This document shows, in pieces, positions 13,027 to 25,431 of a stretch of 64,000 bases of DNA (the first letter of the stretch is position 1; every line of letters begins with the position of its first letter). Under the pieces are notes generated by a model. It ran no database searches, had not been told where the DNA came from, and saw nothing but the letters and a program-made list of their open reading frames with translations. This DNA comes from Cyprinodon diabolis (Eukaryota; Chordata; Actinopteri; Cyprinodontiformes; Cyprinodontidae): contig CM060082.1 in NCBI GenBank assembly GCA_030533445.1, forward strand, positions 34,900,317 to 34,964,316, given 5' to 3'. A program made the position numbers and the translations under genes.

Positions 13027-13819
13027 TGCTGCTATAATTTTCATATATTCCAGAACAAGAATACTTTTTTTGTTTAACTTCTGGATGCAAACTACTGCCA
13101 ATTCAACATACAAGGAAGCAGATGTGTAATCTCAATCAAAATATACAATTTGTGCTAAAATTTTGTCAAATCCAGTCACAACATCTTCCAAAAGTGCATT
13201 CACAACTTTAAGAGAAACTTATCTCAGGCATGGATGAAGAGACATTGATTTTGGAAATAGAGGTCAAACCAAGTTTGTATGATCCAAGGCATCCTTACAA
13301 AATCCCACAAAGAAAAGAGGTTTGTGTAGGAACTGACTTTATGCTGGATGTCCCCTATCGTCAGTTTTACTCATGTCATATTAAATAAAACGTTCACTAC
13401 CCCATATTGCACCCCTCTGAATGAGAACATAATATTATGCCTGCTCTTCTCGAACTCCAAGGAACTCAGAGCTGAGCAAGACAGGAAAAACAGCGAAGAC
13501 TGTAGGCTTTGCTTTGAGGAGGCGGTCTGGAACGAGCGGAGAAGGTATGGAGGATGTGCAATTCCGTGGTTAAGGTATGAAACATGTGGCTTTAGCAGAA
13601 CTCTTTGGTTGTCCTCTAGTGGCCAAACCAGAGTCCAGACTCACATTTGTTTGATCATCCATGGAAAAATATGAAAATGACTGTGCACCAAAATTCACTA
13701 TCTTGCTGGAGCTCAGAAGCCTCTGAAAAAAGGAATGGGCAAAACTACTCAAAGATAGGCGTGATAGGTAAGGAAGTAAAACTGAGGCCATAAATGCCAC
13801 ACAATAATTCAAAATAATA
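13027..13819. other. No gene recognised
   Basis: A 108-codon open frame lies at 13348-13674 (plus) and an 80-codon one opposite at 13570-13812. Neither shows a recognisable domain. The patch 13455-13640 is GC-richer than its surroundings, but nothing more can be said. Confidence 0.35.
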
Positions 13820-14030
13820 ATTGAACTTTAGTGATCACACATTTGAGAAATTTACCTCTGCATTTAACCCATCACCTTGGGGAGAAGTAGACTGCCATTG
13901 TGGGGAGCAGTGTGGGGTTAAGGGTCATGCTCAGAGACAGTGAGTGGCAGTCTGTGGGAGTGAGGCTTTAACTCAGAACTTCGGGATTCCACGCTCTATG
14001 CCCTAACCACTAAGGCATTATTCTCCTAGT
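13820..14030 (-). mobile_element. tRNA-derived SINE, copy 1
   Basis: On the minus strand the head reads CCTTAGTGGTTAGGGCATAG (an A-box-like stretch), followed by a B-box-like AGTTCTGAGTTAAAGCC. The body has the blocks TGAGCATGACCCTTAACCCC and GATGGGTTAAATGCAGAG, and the 3' end reads CTAAAGTTCAATTATTATT. Copies 2 (15840-16004) and 3 (25780-25985) share this order. The B box is mutated relative to GGTTCGAnnCC, so the copy is old. Confidence 0.75.
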
Positions 14031-14084
14031 GGCAACAAGTGGTAACAACAAATCGTCAAGCGAAAGTGCAAAGTGAAAGGGAGA

Positions 14085-14372
14085 GTCAAACTGGGTCCTT
14101 TAAACATAAACTTAAAGACTTTTTATTGAGAGGTCAGACATGTGAACATTAATAATCTTACTGACCTGATCTTGTTTCTGTGATGTTTTAGTGTGTAATT
14201 TGTTCTGTTGTTTCTTGTGTACAGCCACTGTGTTTTGTGTAAAAGCCTAACTGGGGACAAGCATTGAGAATTAGCCTTAGCTAAAATGTTGTAGTGTGTC
14301 ACATGATTCATGAAACATACTTGTCCCTATCAAATAAACAAATAAAATAAAAAAAATAAAATAAAAAAAAAG
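14085..14372 (+). mobile_element. LINE 3' end with A-rich tail
   Basis: At about 14099 the reading SFKHKLKDFLL matches the C-terminal pattern (xFKxxLKTFL) of L2-type LINE proteins. A 3'UTR follows containing ACTGGGGACAAGCATTGAG and ACTTGTCCCTATCAAATAAA, and it ends in an AATAAA-rich tail at 14334-14372. This is a different LINE family from the one with the GCGCTATATAAATAAA tail. It is 5' truncated and non-coding. Confidence 0.65.
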
Positions 14373-15839
14373 GAGCAAAAGTAAATACCTATGCAAATGT
14401 GACTTCTTAGTAAATTTAGTAGTTAACTTTGCTTTATTTGCAAAAATGTTCCACATATTTTGGAATAATGCTGGAAATAAAATCAGGAAAAAGGGAAGCA
14501 CTCTGAAAACTTTCTCTCTCCATTATAGAATTGAAGCTTACCTGCCATCAATCAAAATCCCCATAGGTGGAAGTTAAATATTTTAACCCTAGCACATCCT
14601 TCTCTACAGTCACCAAGCCAAAATGTACCACTTTACTTACAGAAACTTTGGTGTCAATTGTCAATCAAATTCCCTAAAACAGAAGGTAGAAATATCTAAG
14701 TTTTTCATTTATTTAGTGCTGCTTGAATGAAGAGTGTCAATAAAACAGAGTGAGCCGCTGCAGACAATAGCATTTACCACCCACTTATGCTTGGAGTGAA
14801 TGTAGTTATTTGAATGCAGCAGTTATAATAAACACCTATTTAAAGGCCAGAGCCTTTACAGAATAGGGGCACATCTCTAAACATATCATGAGAAGGAATG
14901 TGACCGGAGCAATATTATTAAAACCCTTCTAGTGTAGTAGTAGAATATCAAAAAACGGAAATTTGTGTGATAATTCACCACACATGGCCTTTTAAAACAA
15001 TTATAAGAGAGATGAATGTTGATCGAAATGTTTTCTTACCTTAAGGGTGTACTAATATGATAAAATCAAGTGAGCATGTTGACTCCCTACTTCGAATTAG
15101 GAGAAAATCACATGCTCTGTAAGGAAAAAAATTGCATCTGTGACCATGGCAACTTGCTTCAAAACGGTGAGTGGCGGCAAGACCTGCTGTCTTTTCCATT
15201 TCTCTGGGCAGTTATTGTGATTTGTGGAGCAATTACCACACAGCTAGAGGAGAAGGAGCACTTCAGCTCGACAAGTCGGTGTCCCATCTAACGAGTGACA
15301 TCCTCCCTTGTGTCTGTGAACAAGCATTCTTCCCTGTGATGAAAACAAAGAATTAAAATGAGTCCACACATTATATTTCAATTTGTGTGACAATAGTATT
15401 AAAGAATATACATTGTGGTGAGGGAGGTTAATCGGAGCAACGTGAAGACACTCAAATACAGTACATACTTTGCCTTGCAAAAGATTTATATCCTTGCTTG
15501 GTAGTAATTTAGTGAGAACTGCCCTTAGTGTCAGGTTATGTCAGCCGTGCATTCAATGAGGTACAGCTTTTATTAAACATAGGAAAGCTAGGCTTACATC
15601 TTTTGGTGAAAATATGATATTTTTTGCTCTTCCAAAGATCTATGTTGCACCTTTACTGTGTGCTTGTCTTATATCTTTGTTTGTGTTTTCAGTAAAAGGT
15701 CAGAATTGTTTCATTTAAAATACTGTGTCCTGCTATCATTATTGGTCTTTTCCATCTGATCAATTTTCCTATTTATTTCTACTTTTTTCCAGCATTTTTT
15801 GTTGTTGTTGTTGTCATTACACTGTCACAAGTACAGAGC
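14373..15839. other. No gene recognised
   Basis: AT-rich sequence with short open frames only. An ORF at 15070-15291 contains AACGGTGAGTGG, which resembles a splice donor, but there is no other support for an exon. A short (GTT)n run lies near 15800-15815. Confidence 0.4.
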
Positions 15840-16004
15840 AGCAAAATTAACTCTCTGCATGTAACCCATCCCCTCGGGCAGCAGTGTGGGGTTAAGGGTC
15901 TTTGCTCAGGGACCCAGAGTGGCAGTCTGTGGGAGTGGGGCTCGAACTCAGAACTTTAGGATTCCAAGCTCTATGTCCAAACCAATAGGCCACCAGTCCC
16001 CCAA
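15840..16004 (-). mobile_element. tRNA-derived SINE, copy 2
   Basis: On the minus strand the head is TGGTGGCCTATTGGTTTGGA, followed by a B-box-like GAGTTCGAGCCCC. The body blocks TGAGCAAAGACCCTTAACCC and GGGATGGGTTACATGCAGAG follow. The head lies only about 7 bp downstream, in the same orientation, of the tRNA-Trp pseudogene at 16011-16082. The 3' end is short compared with copy 1. Confidence 0.75.
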
Positions 16005-16010
16005 AACATA

Positions 16011-16082
16011 TTAACCTGACATGATTTGAACGAGCAACTTTCTGATCTGGAGTCAGACGTGCGACCGTTGCGCCACGAGGCC
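16011..16082 (-). pseudogene. tRNA-Trp(CCA) pseudogene
   Basis: The 72-nt minus-strand sequence starts GGCCTCGTGGCGCAACGG and contains the anticodon arm TCTGA-CTCCAGA-TCAGA, with a perfect 5-bp stem and anticodon CCA at 16048-16050. It aligns without gaps to the vertebrate tRNA-Trp pattern. The acceptor stem is broken: 5' GGCCTCG against 3' CAGGTTA gives three mismatches and three wobble pairs. The T-arm stem GCTCG/CATGT is also damaged. The TTCAAAT loop keeps the B-box core. I infer a dead copy, probably retroposed or the head of a tRNA-type SINE. Confidence 0.8.
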
Positions 16083-16276
16083 ACTTCTTCCCATTGAAGT
16101 GAGATGTATATGTTGTCATCAAAGTGCATAAAAATCCCCAATCGATCACGGGGCCAATAGAAACATAAATAGCTCAATTCTGAGGTTAATTTTTGATCAC
16201 CAGTAAACCTTTATTGATATTCTGGACCAAAAACACACATTCAGAGGTCTATGCGCTAAAGTAAGCATCTTCAGGT

Positions 16277-16310
16277 TCACTGTATTTACCCGCTCACTGT
16301 ATTTACCCGC
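16277..16310. repeat. Two perfect 17-bp tandem copies
   Basis: TCACTGTATTTACCCGC occurs at 16277-16293 and again at 16294-16310 without a mismatch or gap. Confidence 0.95.
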
Positions 16311-16911
16311 TGAAAATGGTTTCAAGTTATCTCAGCAAGAGCAGCAAGACGCATACAGACTGATACTGCATGCATACAAAATATAAATACATCATGGCAG
16401 TTTTAATGAAGTTTTAATTGACTCAAAACACATTTAAGCCTAGTTTTTGTCTAATTATGAAAAAATATATTTTTTTATGAATTTTCTGTGTGTATACAAA
16501 GTACAACACATATAAATGTCAACAAGGGATTTAGAAAATAAATAAATGTACTTCTATCATATTTTTAAGAAACATTTATGCACTGTACACATGTGAATAT
16601 ATTTATTTTGCATCTCGTCATATGTTAAAATCAATTTGACTAAATACTTGTTTTGTTTGTTTGTTTTTGTATTTCTATTAAATTCAAGAATAAAAGCGAA
16701 TCTGAAAGGGGAAAAAAATTTTTAAAGTAAAAGAAATTTTAACGGAGAGAACAAATTTTCACACTGATTTTACAGAAACTGATGCTATTTGAGACTAATA
16801 AAAAAGTTTAGAGAGAAAATAGTTTTTGTCATAGAATAGAGAAAATTATGAAGTAACATTTGGAAAATGATTTCCAAGAAAACAAACTCAAAAATATATT
16901 TATACTCTCAA

Positions 16912-16940
16912 ATATATATATATATATATATATATGTATA
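16912..16940. repeat. (TA)n microsatellite
   Basis: A run of about 12 TA units followed by one interruption (gtata). It is likely polymorphic. Confidence 0.9.
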
Positions 16941-18202
16941 TTTGCAATCAGAGTTAGTCTTTGCTCTTGATTCAGGATTTTTCTCCTGTTTCCCTTTGTT
17001 CCAACTGGCCAGTCTCAGCAGAATTGAAAGCTGATTTAATGCCAAAAATTTGTATATTAAGCATTAAAAAACACAGATTTGTTTTTTTAATTTGAGTTAC
17101 AATCTGATACAGAAGAATCTCCCGCTCTCGTCATTCACTGTTTATGCAGTTCTTGCCTCATCCAGTTTCCCGCTTACTGACTCCTTTATTTTTTTATGAA
17201 AAAATCATGTCCAACAAAAACACTTCCAAGCCTGAAACTCAGTTTCACAAATCACAATCATAAATTACTGAATCCACTCATAACTAACTCTGAAAATACA
17301 CTCTAGTCACTGATCAAATTGAACCATTGCTTCCTCCATCACAGCAGCAAGAATCAGCCCAGCATAACAAACATGAATAGATCCACACACAATATGACAG
17401 GACGTGCATCCGGGATGATAACAAGGTGCTGCTCTTCTGTTTATGTTACCATGACTACTGCTGTCGCACAATATGCTACCCCATTGCTACCAGAATATGA
17501 TTTTCCTAATCATAAAATGCTCAAATGGAAGACGTCTTCATTTGGGGTAAGATGTTCTAAAATGTGGAAAGTCTCCGAAAACTTGGTCATCATATTCTTA
17601 TGGCTTATGGCCTAAACTCACCAGACTATCTGTAATAACAAAGCACATACTACCTGATCTAGTAAACATATAATGTGCCGACAGAACATAAACAAGGAAG
17701 TAAAATGTGATGAACATTACACTTGCTGTCCAGCCATAATTCACTACATTTTCTCAGTAACAACCAGATCTATTGAACTTTGAATTTAGCCTTAACTGGC
17801 CAAACTTAGCTCTCAGTCTGCAGGTTAACTAGTGGTTCCTAGAATTTCTAAAAGTAGAATGGTAGGCAGATTTTTTAGTTATCAGGCTCCTCTCCTGTGG
17901 AACCAACTAACACTTTTAGTCCATGAGGCAGACACCCTGTCTATTCTTAAAGGTAGGTTTAAAACTTTCCTTTTTGATAAAGCTTTTAGTTAGAGTGGCT
18001 CAGGTTATCCTGAGCTATCTCTATAGTTATGCTGCTATAGGCTTAGACTGCTGGAGGACAAAGGGAGCCCTATTTCATCATTCTGCTTCATTCTATCTCT
18101 ATTCACCCACTCTGCAGAATCTGTGAGTTCAATCTCTAACACTATATTCTCCCTGCTTGTTCTCATAGTAGCTTCATCTGGTCCGTTCCCATGTGGCTGT
18201 GA

Positions 18203-18528
18203 CTTTGATTTATTTTTGTCATTTTTGTATACACAAGTGTATACAAAAATAGATTTTGTTTAAAACAGCTCTAGACAATTTCATTTTTTTGAAGTGCAGC
18301 CTTGAAAACAGTAATAAATACATAAAAAAGTTATATAAATATATGACTGTATATTTGCAGTTCTAACATTATTTTTTTATGTAAGTAAAATAATCAGTTT
18401 TACACAACATTCAGCAGTCTAATGGCATTGAGGAAGAAACTGTTATGGAACCTGCTGGACCCTCATCGGATGCTTCGAAGCCTCTCCCCAGAGGGCAGCA
18501 GGGAGAAGAGACTCCATCCTGGAGAGAA
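18203..18528. repeat. Insert inside the LINE, unclassified repeat
   Basis: Comparison with the intact order at 53.38-53.42 kb shows that the sequence between tgtggctgtga and ctgctgtgctgctgcc here is extra. It begins with AT-rich DNA holding a 14-bp palindrome (18221-18250). It ends with a block starting GGCATTGAGGAAGAAACTG and containing GAGGGCAGCAGGGAGAAGAG, which resembles a common teleost interspersed repeat of uncertain class. Exact ends are estimated. Confidence 0.5.
18221..18250. repeat. 14-bp perfect inverted repeat, 2-bp spacer
   Basis: ATTTTTGTATACAC, then aa, then the exact reverse complement. It lies near the left edge of the insert in the LINE and may be part of the inserted element's end. 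Confidence 0.9.
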
Positions 18529-20739
18529 ATAACTGCTGTGCTGCTGCCATCAACACCTTTGTTTATAGATGTTTGAGATTGGCCTGTTTTTCAGAGTGGT
18601 CCATTTTCTCTTGACTGTGACTGGCTGGATGTGCTTTCTTCATCCTCTGACATAGGAGTTGGCACGGAGCTCCTCTGCCTGGCTCTGTGTTTCCTAAAAG
18701 GGGGCCCATGTGGAGCTGGTTTACAGTTGCCTTTTGTATATCTGCTTATTTCACTATGTCTGCTTCTGTCTCCTTGGATCCCAGTCGGCCACGGCAGATG
18801 AATAGAAAACGCCAAAAAAAACAAAAACTCACACACATCCCGTCATGTTTTAGTCATCTTAGAGCCATGTTTATTTCTGTCTTTTTATTATTGTGAAAAT
18901 AAGTTTAATCAGCAAAATGTTTTCTTTATTGTCATTGTTAATGAAAAAAGAAACACCACTATTTTGATCCTCTGAGATTAGATCATTACCATGTTCTTAA
19001 AGCATTTGATTATAACTGGATGGACCAGTAATATTTGAGGTAGGTGGATGCTGATGTTTAGGGTGTGGAGAAACTGTCAGAATAAGACTGCAACTTGCTG
19101 GTGGGAGAGATTAAACACCGCATAGAAAAGCCCTACTAAGGAAGTACAAGTTAGCTGAGGTTTTGTTTTTAGAGAGAAGGAAGAAATAACCCCTCCAAAA
19201 AGGCTACACATAATCACTGCTTTTTGATTTGCTACCATGTACTTCAGCATTTATGATGCTCAATATCAGCTGTCTAAGTACTATAAGTCTAGGTGACTGT
19301 TTTTTCTAATCAGATTTTCTATTGCATTGCTCATCTTCCAGTTGCTTAAGATCACATTAAGGCATCTGGTCCAGAAGTGAAACACAGAAATAGTTCTTGC
19401 CAGAACACTCTAGGGAATCCCAAACGATTCCCCACCATAAATTATATATAATCTCTGCAAAGTCTTCTGGGTTTACCCTGAGGTTTGATCATGACAATGA
19501 ATTCCTTTCAGTGAGAAGAAGCAGCGGCTTTACTTTAAGCTCCACCTGGAAAACCGAGTTTTTCACCCACTCTCCATTGCTGAGCCCATTTAACTAACAG
19601 ACGGAGCTCATTTCACCCACTTGCATTCAATTATTCATATCCTATGACTGGAGGCGATGGCTGGAACATAAAGGGACTGCTTTGCTTTTTTGACAAAGGT
19701 CCTTCTCTGCACCACAACAGAATCCGTCATTGCCTGCATTACTGCAGACAAGGCCCATTCAGTCTGTATGATACCAGCAGTTCTGAGCAATACAATGCTA
19801 TACCTGAAGCAAAAACTAATTTACTATTCAGATGATTTGGCTTGAGCAACTTCATTTCCTTTTAAGCTGCTTTACATTGATGTTCATCTGTACAGATGCT
19901 CCACTTTGTCCCGGTTTTTTGTTTCAAATATTTTAATCCAGACATTCTAAAAGTTATTGTATCCAGAAAACAAAGAAGAAAAACACTCTTCTTCAAGTGA
20001 AATATTAAATTAAAATGCTTCCCTTGATATAAAAGGCTGTTGACACAGAACCCTGTAGCAACATAAGGTTTCACTGACTCAAGCATGTTGAACAACACTG
20101 AATATCTGTCAGTTCTTCCCACAGCTATAAATATTTAATGCAGAAACATATGGCTGTCATCAGAGGAGGTCAGCGCTAGAGGCAACGCTGCGGCTGCATC
20201 CTGTTGGCTATACATCTACCCCATCATCAGAAACGCTATGGAAGGAGAAGAAAACAGAAAAAAGGATAATATGGAGCTAAGGGTTAAGTAAACTGTCAGA
20301 ACACTGCGGTCAAACAGTTCTGTCCATTTCTAGAGGAGCACGTAAAGCTGAATTAATTCACCTTTGTCCTTTAGCTACCCACTTTTTAGGATTTTCAAAC
20401 AACTTAAACAATTTATAGAATTGCTTTTTTGTTTTTATATGTTAGCAGGATTTTTTCAAACAAAAAGAAACTGTACAATAAGAATAAGAACTGTGTAATA
20501 AGAACTGTGCAAATAAAAAGTGTCGACAGTATGTTTAACCAGAAAAAAGAGGCCAACACATGTAAAAAAGTAAAAGATTAAACTTTTGAAAGCATAACTA
20601 AGATCTCACAAGGTTTTATGAATTTAAAGTTCCAATGAATGCCGAAGCATCCCATGCTTCCAACTGCATGTCTTACCATTGTTAGGCCTCCTGGTGGCCA
20701 GTTGTTGCAGCGTGGCAAGGGTTGCCGTGGCTTATCTTC

Positions 20740-21003
20740 CTAATGCACCCTCCTCTGCAGAGGCCATAATTTACTCTGAAATATGGAGTAGGCTACCGCT
20801 GCCAACCTCATCTGCAAAGTGAGTGAAGTGAAGCAGAACGAGGCAGCCCCGAGATGCAGCGTCAGGCTGTTCTCCATAAAGAAAGTCTGGAGCGCTTCTG
20901 CAGTCGGCTCCACTTTTTCCTTAGTCAGAAATGAGATATTGCCCTCTGTCATCTTGGAGTCCTCGCTATTTTCCTCCACAGCTTCAAATGCATCCGGCTC
21001 CAG
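20740..21003 (-). CDS. Candidate exon of an unidentified gene
   Basis: On the minus strand ttttatctctctag, a good splice-acceptor tract, ends at 21004. The next frame is open for 87 codons until a TAG at 20742-20740. It begins LEPDAFEAVEENSEDSK and continues with an acidic, Ser/Thr-rich stretch, then a hydrophobic one containing HLGAASFCF. Codons at the start are GC-rich in the third position compared with the local AT-rich DNA. I cannot name the protein. Possible donors inside the frame (after ATGAG or GCG) are weak, so it could be a terminal exon or a chance frame. Confidence 0.25.
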   Translation of the reverse strand: MEPDAFEAVEENSEDSKMTEGNISFLTKEKVEPTAEALQTFFMENSLTLHLGAASFCFTSLTLQMRLAAVAYSIFQSKLWPLQRRVH

Positions 21004-24000
21004 CTAGAGAGATAAAACCCAAGTGATTGTCCTCTTTTTAGAAAGCAGTAATTAATTAGAATTCCTGTAAGTAATAAAATATATTGGGTTTTCATTGTTG
21101 CGGAACGAGGAAGATAAGGAGCTCTTATTTGAATGTCTTGTCTTTGTGTTGCTGAAAGCGCATACAACTCTTACAAGTGGAGCTGAATGGGACAATGTAA
21201 CTTAAAGCAGATTCACTTTTTTAAAATTCTGTTCTGTAATTTCATTTCTCTAACCTTCTGTGTGTCCTGGAAATAGAAAAATATCATATCACTGGAAAAG
21301 TAATTTTCTTCCACAAAACAATCGCCTTTTATCTGCCTTTCTATTATGTTTCCAAATTGGTTCTTTGTTTGCTTTCATTGGAGAGTAAATTGTTTGGTGA
21401 TTGATTCAAACTCAACCAAGTTTAGATTGACTTCTTTTAGGATCCAACATATCTGCTAAAATGACTTGTTTTGTCACAGATGATAATTAACATTCAAGAA
21501 AACTCAATTTATTTTCCATCCATCTCCAGCCCACAAACAGGATATTTTGGAACCAATTAAAACAAGAAGCCTGAGGTCATTCGTAGGATCGGGTGGATGT
21601 TTATAGTAAAATGTAAGAAATTTAGTGTTTTGTTGGCTCAAAAGAAAGTTTCCTTTGTTAATTGATCATAATTATATAAAAATGTAAAATATTAAATATT
21701 GTTTAAGTGAATAAAAATCATTTTAAAGTTAATTAACTTGATTAAAATTCATCTAATGAAGACCAGAAATAGCTCGGCTCAGTAAGACATAATGGTTTTA
21801 AAAATAGGCAAAACTATGCTAGTAGAATTAGAAATTTCACTTCGCATAAAAAAATAGTCTATTTAGATATAAAAGTTTCATATCAGGCTAAGTAATCCTG
21901 TTTTCTCTATCTCACTTTTCAAAAACTCATTTCCTAAGATGAATATGTGTACATTTCTTTTTATTACTGAATACAATATTAACAGCCCAAAAGAGAAAAA
22001 AACAACAAAAAAATTATCTATATGTATCTTCAATGTAGTATATTTTTACATTAGCAGCTAAAACAGATCTCAAATAAATAGATATAGGGAAAGGGTTAAT
22101 CAAACAACACGGGTTCAGTCTGTACAAGGACTGGCTCAAAGTTCAGAGGACACAAAATAGATTTTTTTCCTCCTAAAATAAACTGTTTTTTTTTTTTTCA
22201 CAATTTAATTGTAACGAGTCACGGAAAATGTTAAGGTGTCCATTATCAGAAATCAATGGATGATGTGGAGGTGGCTCAAAGTGGAGAAAGGAACGGACAG
22301 CTCAAAGGGCTAAAAGCTGGCTTTAAAATATCTTCTTATGAACTAAATGAATATCAATCAATTATTAATACGTTTTTTATTTTACCATTAAAACCAAGTT
22401 TTTTTATGAGAACTTTTTCCAAGAAGCTGCTGATTTGACCAAAGATACGTCACCATAGCTTAATGTTAAGTAAAGTGATACAAAGAATCATTTCTGTGCA
22501 ATTATTTAGAACAAACACTATATTTGACTGAAAATTATTTTATTGATCTCCTTTTTTAAGACCATAAAGACTGATATATTGGACCAGGAACACAATGTCC
22601 GTGGTTTTGGTGTTTTGTTTAAGACAGGCTGCCGTGAAGGTCTCTTTATGCCTTTAAACTGGTACTTTACTGAAAGGAACCTTACTCCACCCATATCTTC
22701 TACCTAAAAAAGTGACACAATTGCAAATTTTCTGTCTAAATGTCTTAAGAATTTTAAACAAACTTTTTAAAATGCTCGATGAAGAACATTGCAAATCTAT
22801 ATACGGGTGCAGAGAGAATTAAACAGGCTACACAAAGCGTAATCTTGTCAAAAGCTGACATTACACATGGCCGAAATAAACAGGAAGTAAAGTTTATAAA
22901 TTAGCATGGATGACACATGGACGGAGGATTTCAGAAATGTGTTCTCATCAGGCCAGTTGTAACTCGTTCAATGAGCTGTCAGCTACGTAGTACTGGCAAT
23001 GTTACAAACATTCTGGAGAAGCAGAGTAATAACACGTGTATGGGATTATCCAGGAAGAAACCAACAGCAGAAATAGGTTAACATATTTAGGAAGTCATTT
23101 TGACTTTTATTATTTCGATAAACCCTTCAAAATACAATAATTAAAAGTGCAAACACAAAAAAAAAGTGGAAACAAGGCTGCAATGTCATCATCAAGAAAG
23201 AGCTGAAGGTCAACAAAGATTCTGAAAAAAGTCAGTTTTCCTTTGGAGGACAGACTTGACTCCTGTCACTACAGTGGTGGTTTTAAAAAGGAGGACAGAG
23301 ACAGAGAAACCTGAGATTATCATGTTTAATACTATTGCAGATGTTCTACATATCAGTTTTCAGAAACTGAAGTAAAACTGGGCATATTGTGGGGTGAACG
23401 CTGAAAAGATAAAGCATGGTAAGGGAAGCTCTCTCCATTTTGGCTGATTTGGATCCTCTATAGATGACTTTGTAATGAAAATGTCTAGTAAGAAAACAAC
23501 CCAGAGTTTGAATTCAGGAGTTATTAATCTGAATTTAAGCAAACTGAATTGCCCTTCTGCAATAGTTTGCATATTTCCCTCCTGCAATCTCAGATGGAAG
23601 AAAGTTGTTGAACAAAAGGTAAGATTATGAAAGATATTGGGGCAATTGTGGAAAAATATTTATTTTCAATTAAAAAAAGAAGGAAAACATGACAGTAAGG
23701 GGGTAAAGTCTTCCTGATACTCTTCCTGACTAAATTGAGGCTAAGAAATATCTTGCTTTATAGCAAAGATGCTGTTTGAAAGTGTATTGTAATTTGTGCA
23801 TGCCAAACTCACAGGATGTCCAGCTTTTATGGAGTATACCTTGCAAAATCTTATGTTTTTTGTTTTACAAACCTTCTATTGTTAGCTAATTAGTCCTACT
23901 AAGAAGTACATACATTTTCAGTTGGCCCTAACAGGAAAGTAATGCTTTGCCATTTTGGAACAGCAAGTCAAACATCGTTGAGCAAGAAGCTGACAGGAAA

Positions 24001-25348
24001 GACATGTCAGCCGTCTCAGTCAGAGCCATCAAATCCACTCCTTAATTAACAGTGTCCACTGAGATTTTCTCTTTTGAAAAGCTTGTTTCAGCAGTCCTTC
24101 CCCGTATGCCTCTGAATGCTCCCTGCTCACTGTCTGCTGCAGACACACTTAAGATAATGAATAGCTGGAGGAGGCCAGCGTTCTTTATTGGAGCGCTTTA
24201 AAAGGCCACTCTGTCTGGATCTACCACGCAGAATGAGAAAAATCTTTCTGGCAGCATCTGGCTGGCTTGAACGAGTCTGTAGATTTCATTGAATTCATTC
24301 TAAATGTGCGCTCATCTCCAAGTTTCATGTGGCTCTGAAAGATATGTCAGAGGCCACCCCTGCACAGACAGAATGTCTCCATACACATTTTTTACATATT
24401 TTTCTTACTTCTTATTCCTGGTACTCAAATCTGATGCAACACAGCCCTGGGGGAGGAAATACAATTTTTTCTCTGTCCCAAAACTATATATGTATGTCCC
24501 AGAAAATGTGGAATAGATAGAGGTCAAACTGATGCACATTCAATGCTTTGAGGGGCTATAAAAAACAGGAAAAAGGGAGACAAACCATTGCTTTTGGGGT
24601 TTTTAACTTAGTTTTAAAAAATCTGAGATATTGATGATAATGAAATGATCGGTGTTCCTTGGTTTGTCTACAATTTGCTTTCCCTTTGTCAGAAGAATAA
24701 ATATGCTTAAATTTGGTTGGTTTGCATTACTAGCTTCAAGATACCTCAACTTCGGCCTTGTGTATAAATGGGGGCGGCCATCTTTTTTCCTAGCTGAGCT
24801 CCTCTTCGTAGCCTGGCCTTTCCAGTGGTACATTGTAATGCATTTCTGACCCGTTGTTCATTATTGACTATAAAACTAAATGAAATTTCAATGTTTTGAT
24901 TGGATTTGAGAGCTCTGCATCAGTAATTTACATTGGTATGCTGCTATTTTAAAGGAAACCCTAAAAGGCGTTAACCAATCAAGAGTTATGAGTAAAATAT
25001 TCCTTAGAGACTCTTTAAGTAAACTCTTAGACTAAGGTGTTCAGATTTCTGAAATCAAATCTGGCTCATAGATAAAGAGAAATGCATGTAATCAAGTATA
25101 AATTTAGGAAACTTGGACAGTAATGTTTTCATACATTTTTACATATTTATTAATATTTAAAATCAAATATCAAATTTAAAAGCCTCTCCACACTGTTAGT
25201 ATCTTCTTAAAGCACAATATTTTCAGCCATTCAGGAAATATACTATGCAGCACTACATATCATTTTGTGGTTTGACCAATTAAATGAGCCCTTGGATGAT
25301 ATGATAACTACTGTAAATTAGATTGAAAAAACGTTAACAAGTTGAGTT

Positions 25349-25431
25349 AAGAAGGTGAAAAGCTAATGAAAAAGTTAAAAAGCTAATTAAAAAGTTAAAA
25401 AAGTTATTAAGCTAAAAAGAAAAGTTAAAAT
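25349..25431. repeat. Degenerate A-rich tandem repeat
   Basis: Units of the form AAAAAGTTAAAAAGCTAATT, roughly 20 bp, repeat about four times with indels. Confidence 0.7.

Larger units (their letters stand above)
16083..17764. other. AT-rich DNA with small tandem repeats
   Basis: It contains a 17-bp perfect tandem duplication (16277-16310) and a (TA)n tract (16912-16940), both listed separately. An open frame at 17319-17615 has no recognisable domain. Confidence 0.45.
17765..18800 (+). mobile_element. L2-type LINE 3' part, interrupted
   Basis: From about 17815 the sequence encodes, with lesions, the end of a LINE ORF: SYQAPLLWNQL-like near 17880, then FKTFLF near 17958. The 3'UTR blocks seen at 53.2-53.6 kb follow, including ATCTCTATAGTTATGCTGC and the TCTGCAGAATCTGTGAGTTC-type block. 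An unrelated insert at about 18203-18528 interrupts them. The LINE then resumes with CTGCTGTGCTGCTGCCATCA and stops near 18800 inside the 3'UTR, so the tail is missing. Confidence 0.7.

Noticed and set aside
13348..13674. Possible exon with a GAAGGTATGG donor-like site
   Set aside because: No acceptor of quality and no recognised product; overlapping frames exist on both strands.
16011..16082. Functional tRNA-Trp gene
   Set aside because: Acceptor and T-arm stems are disrupted, so I call it a pseudogene.
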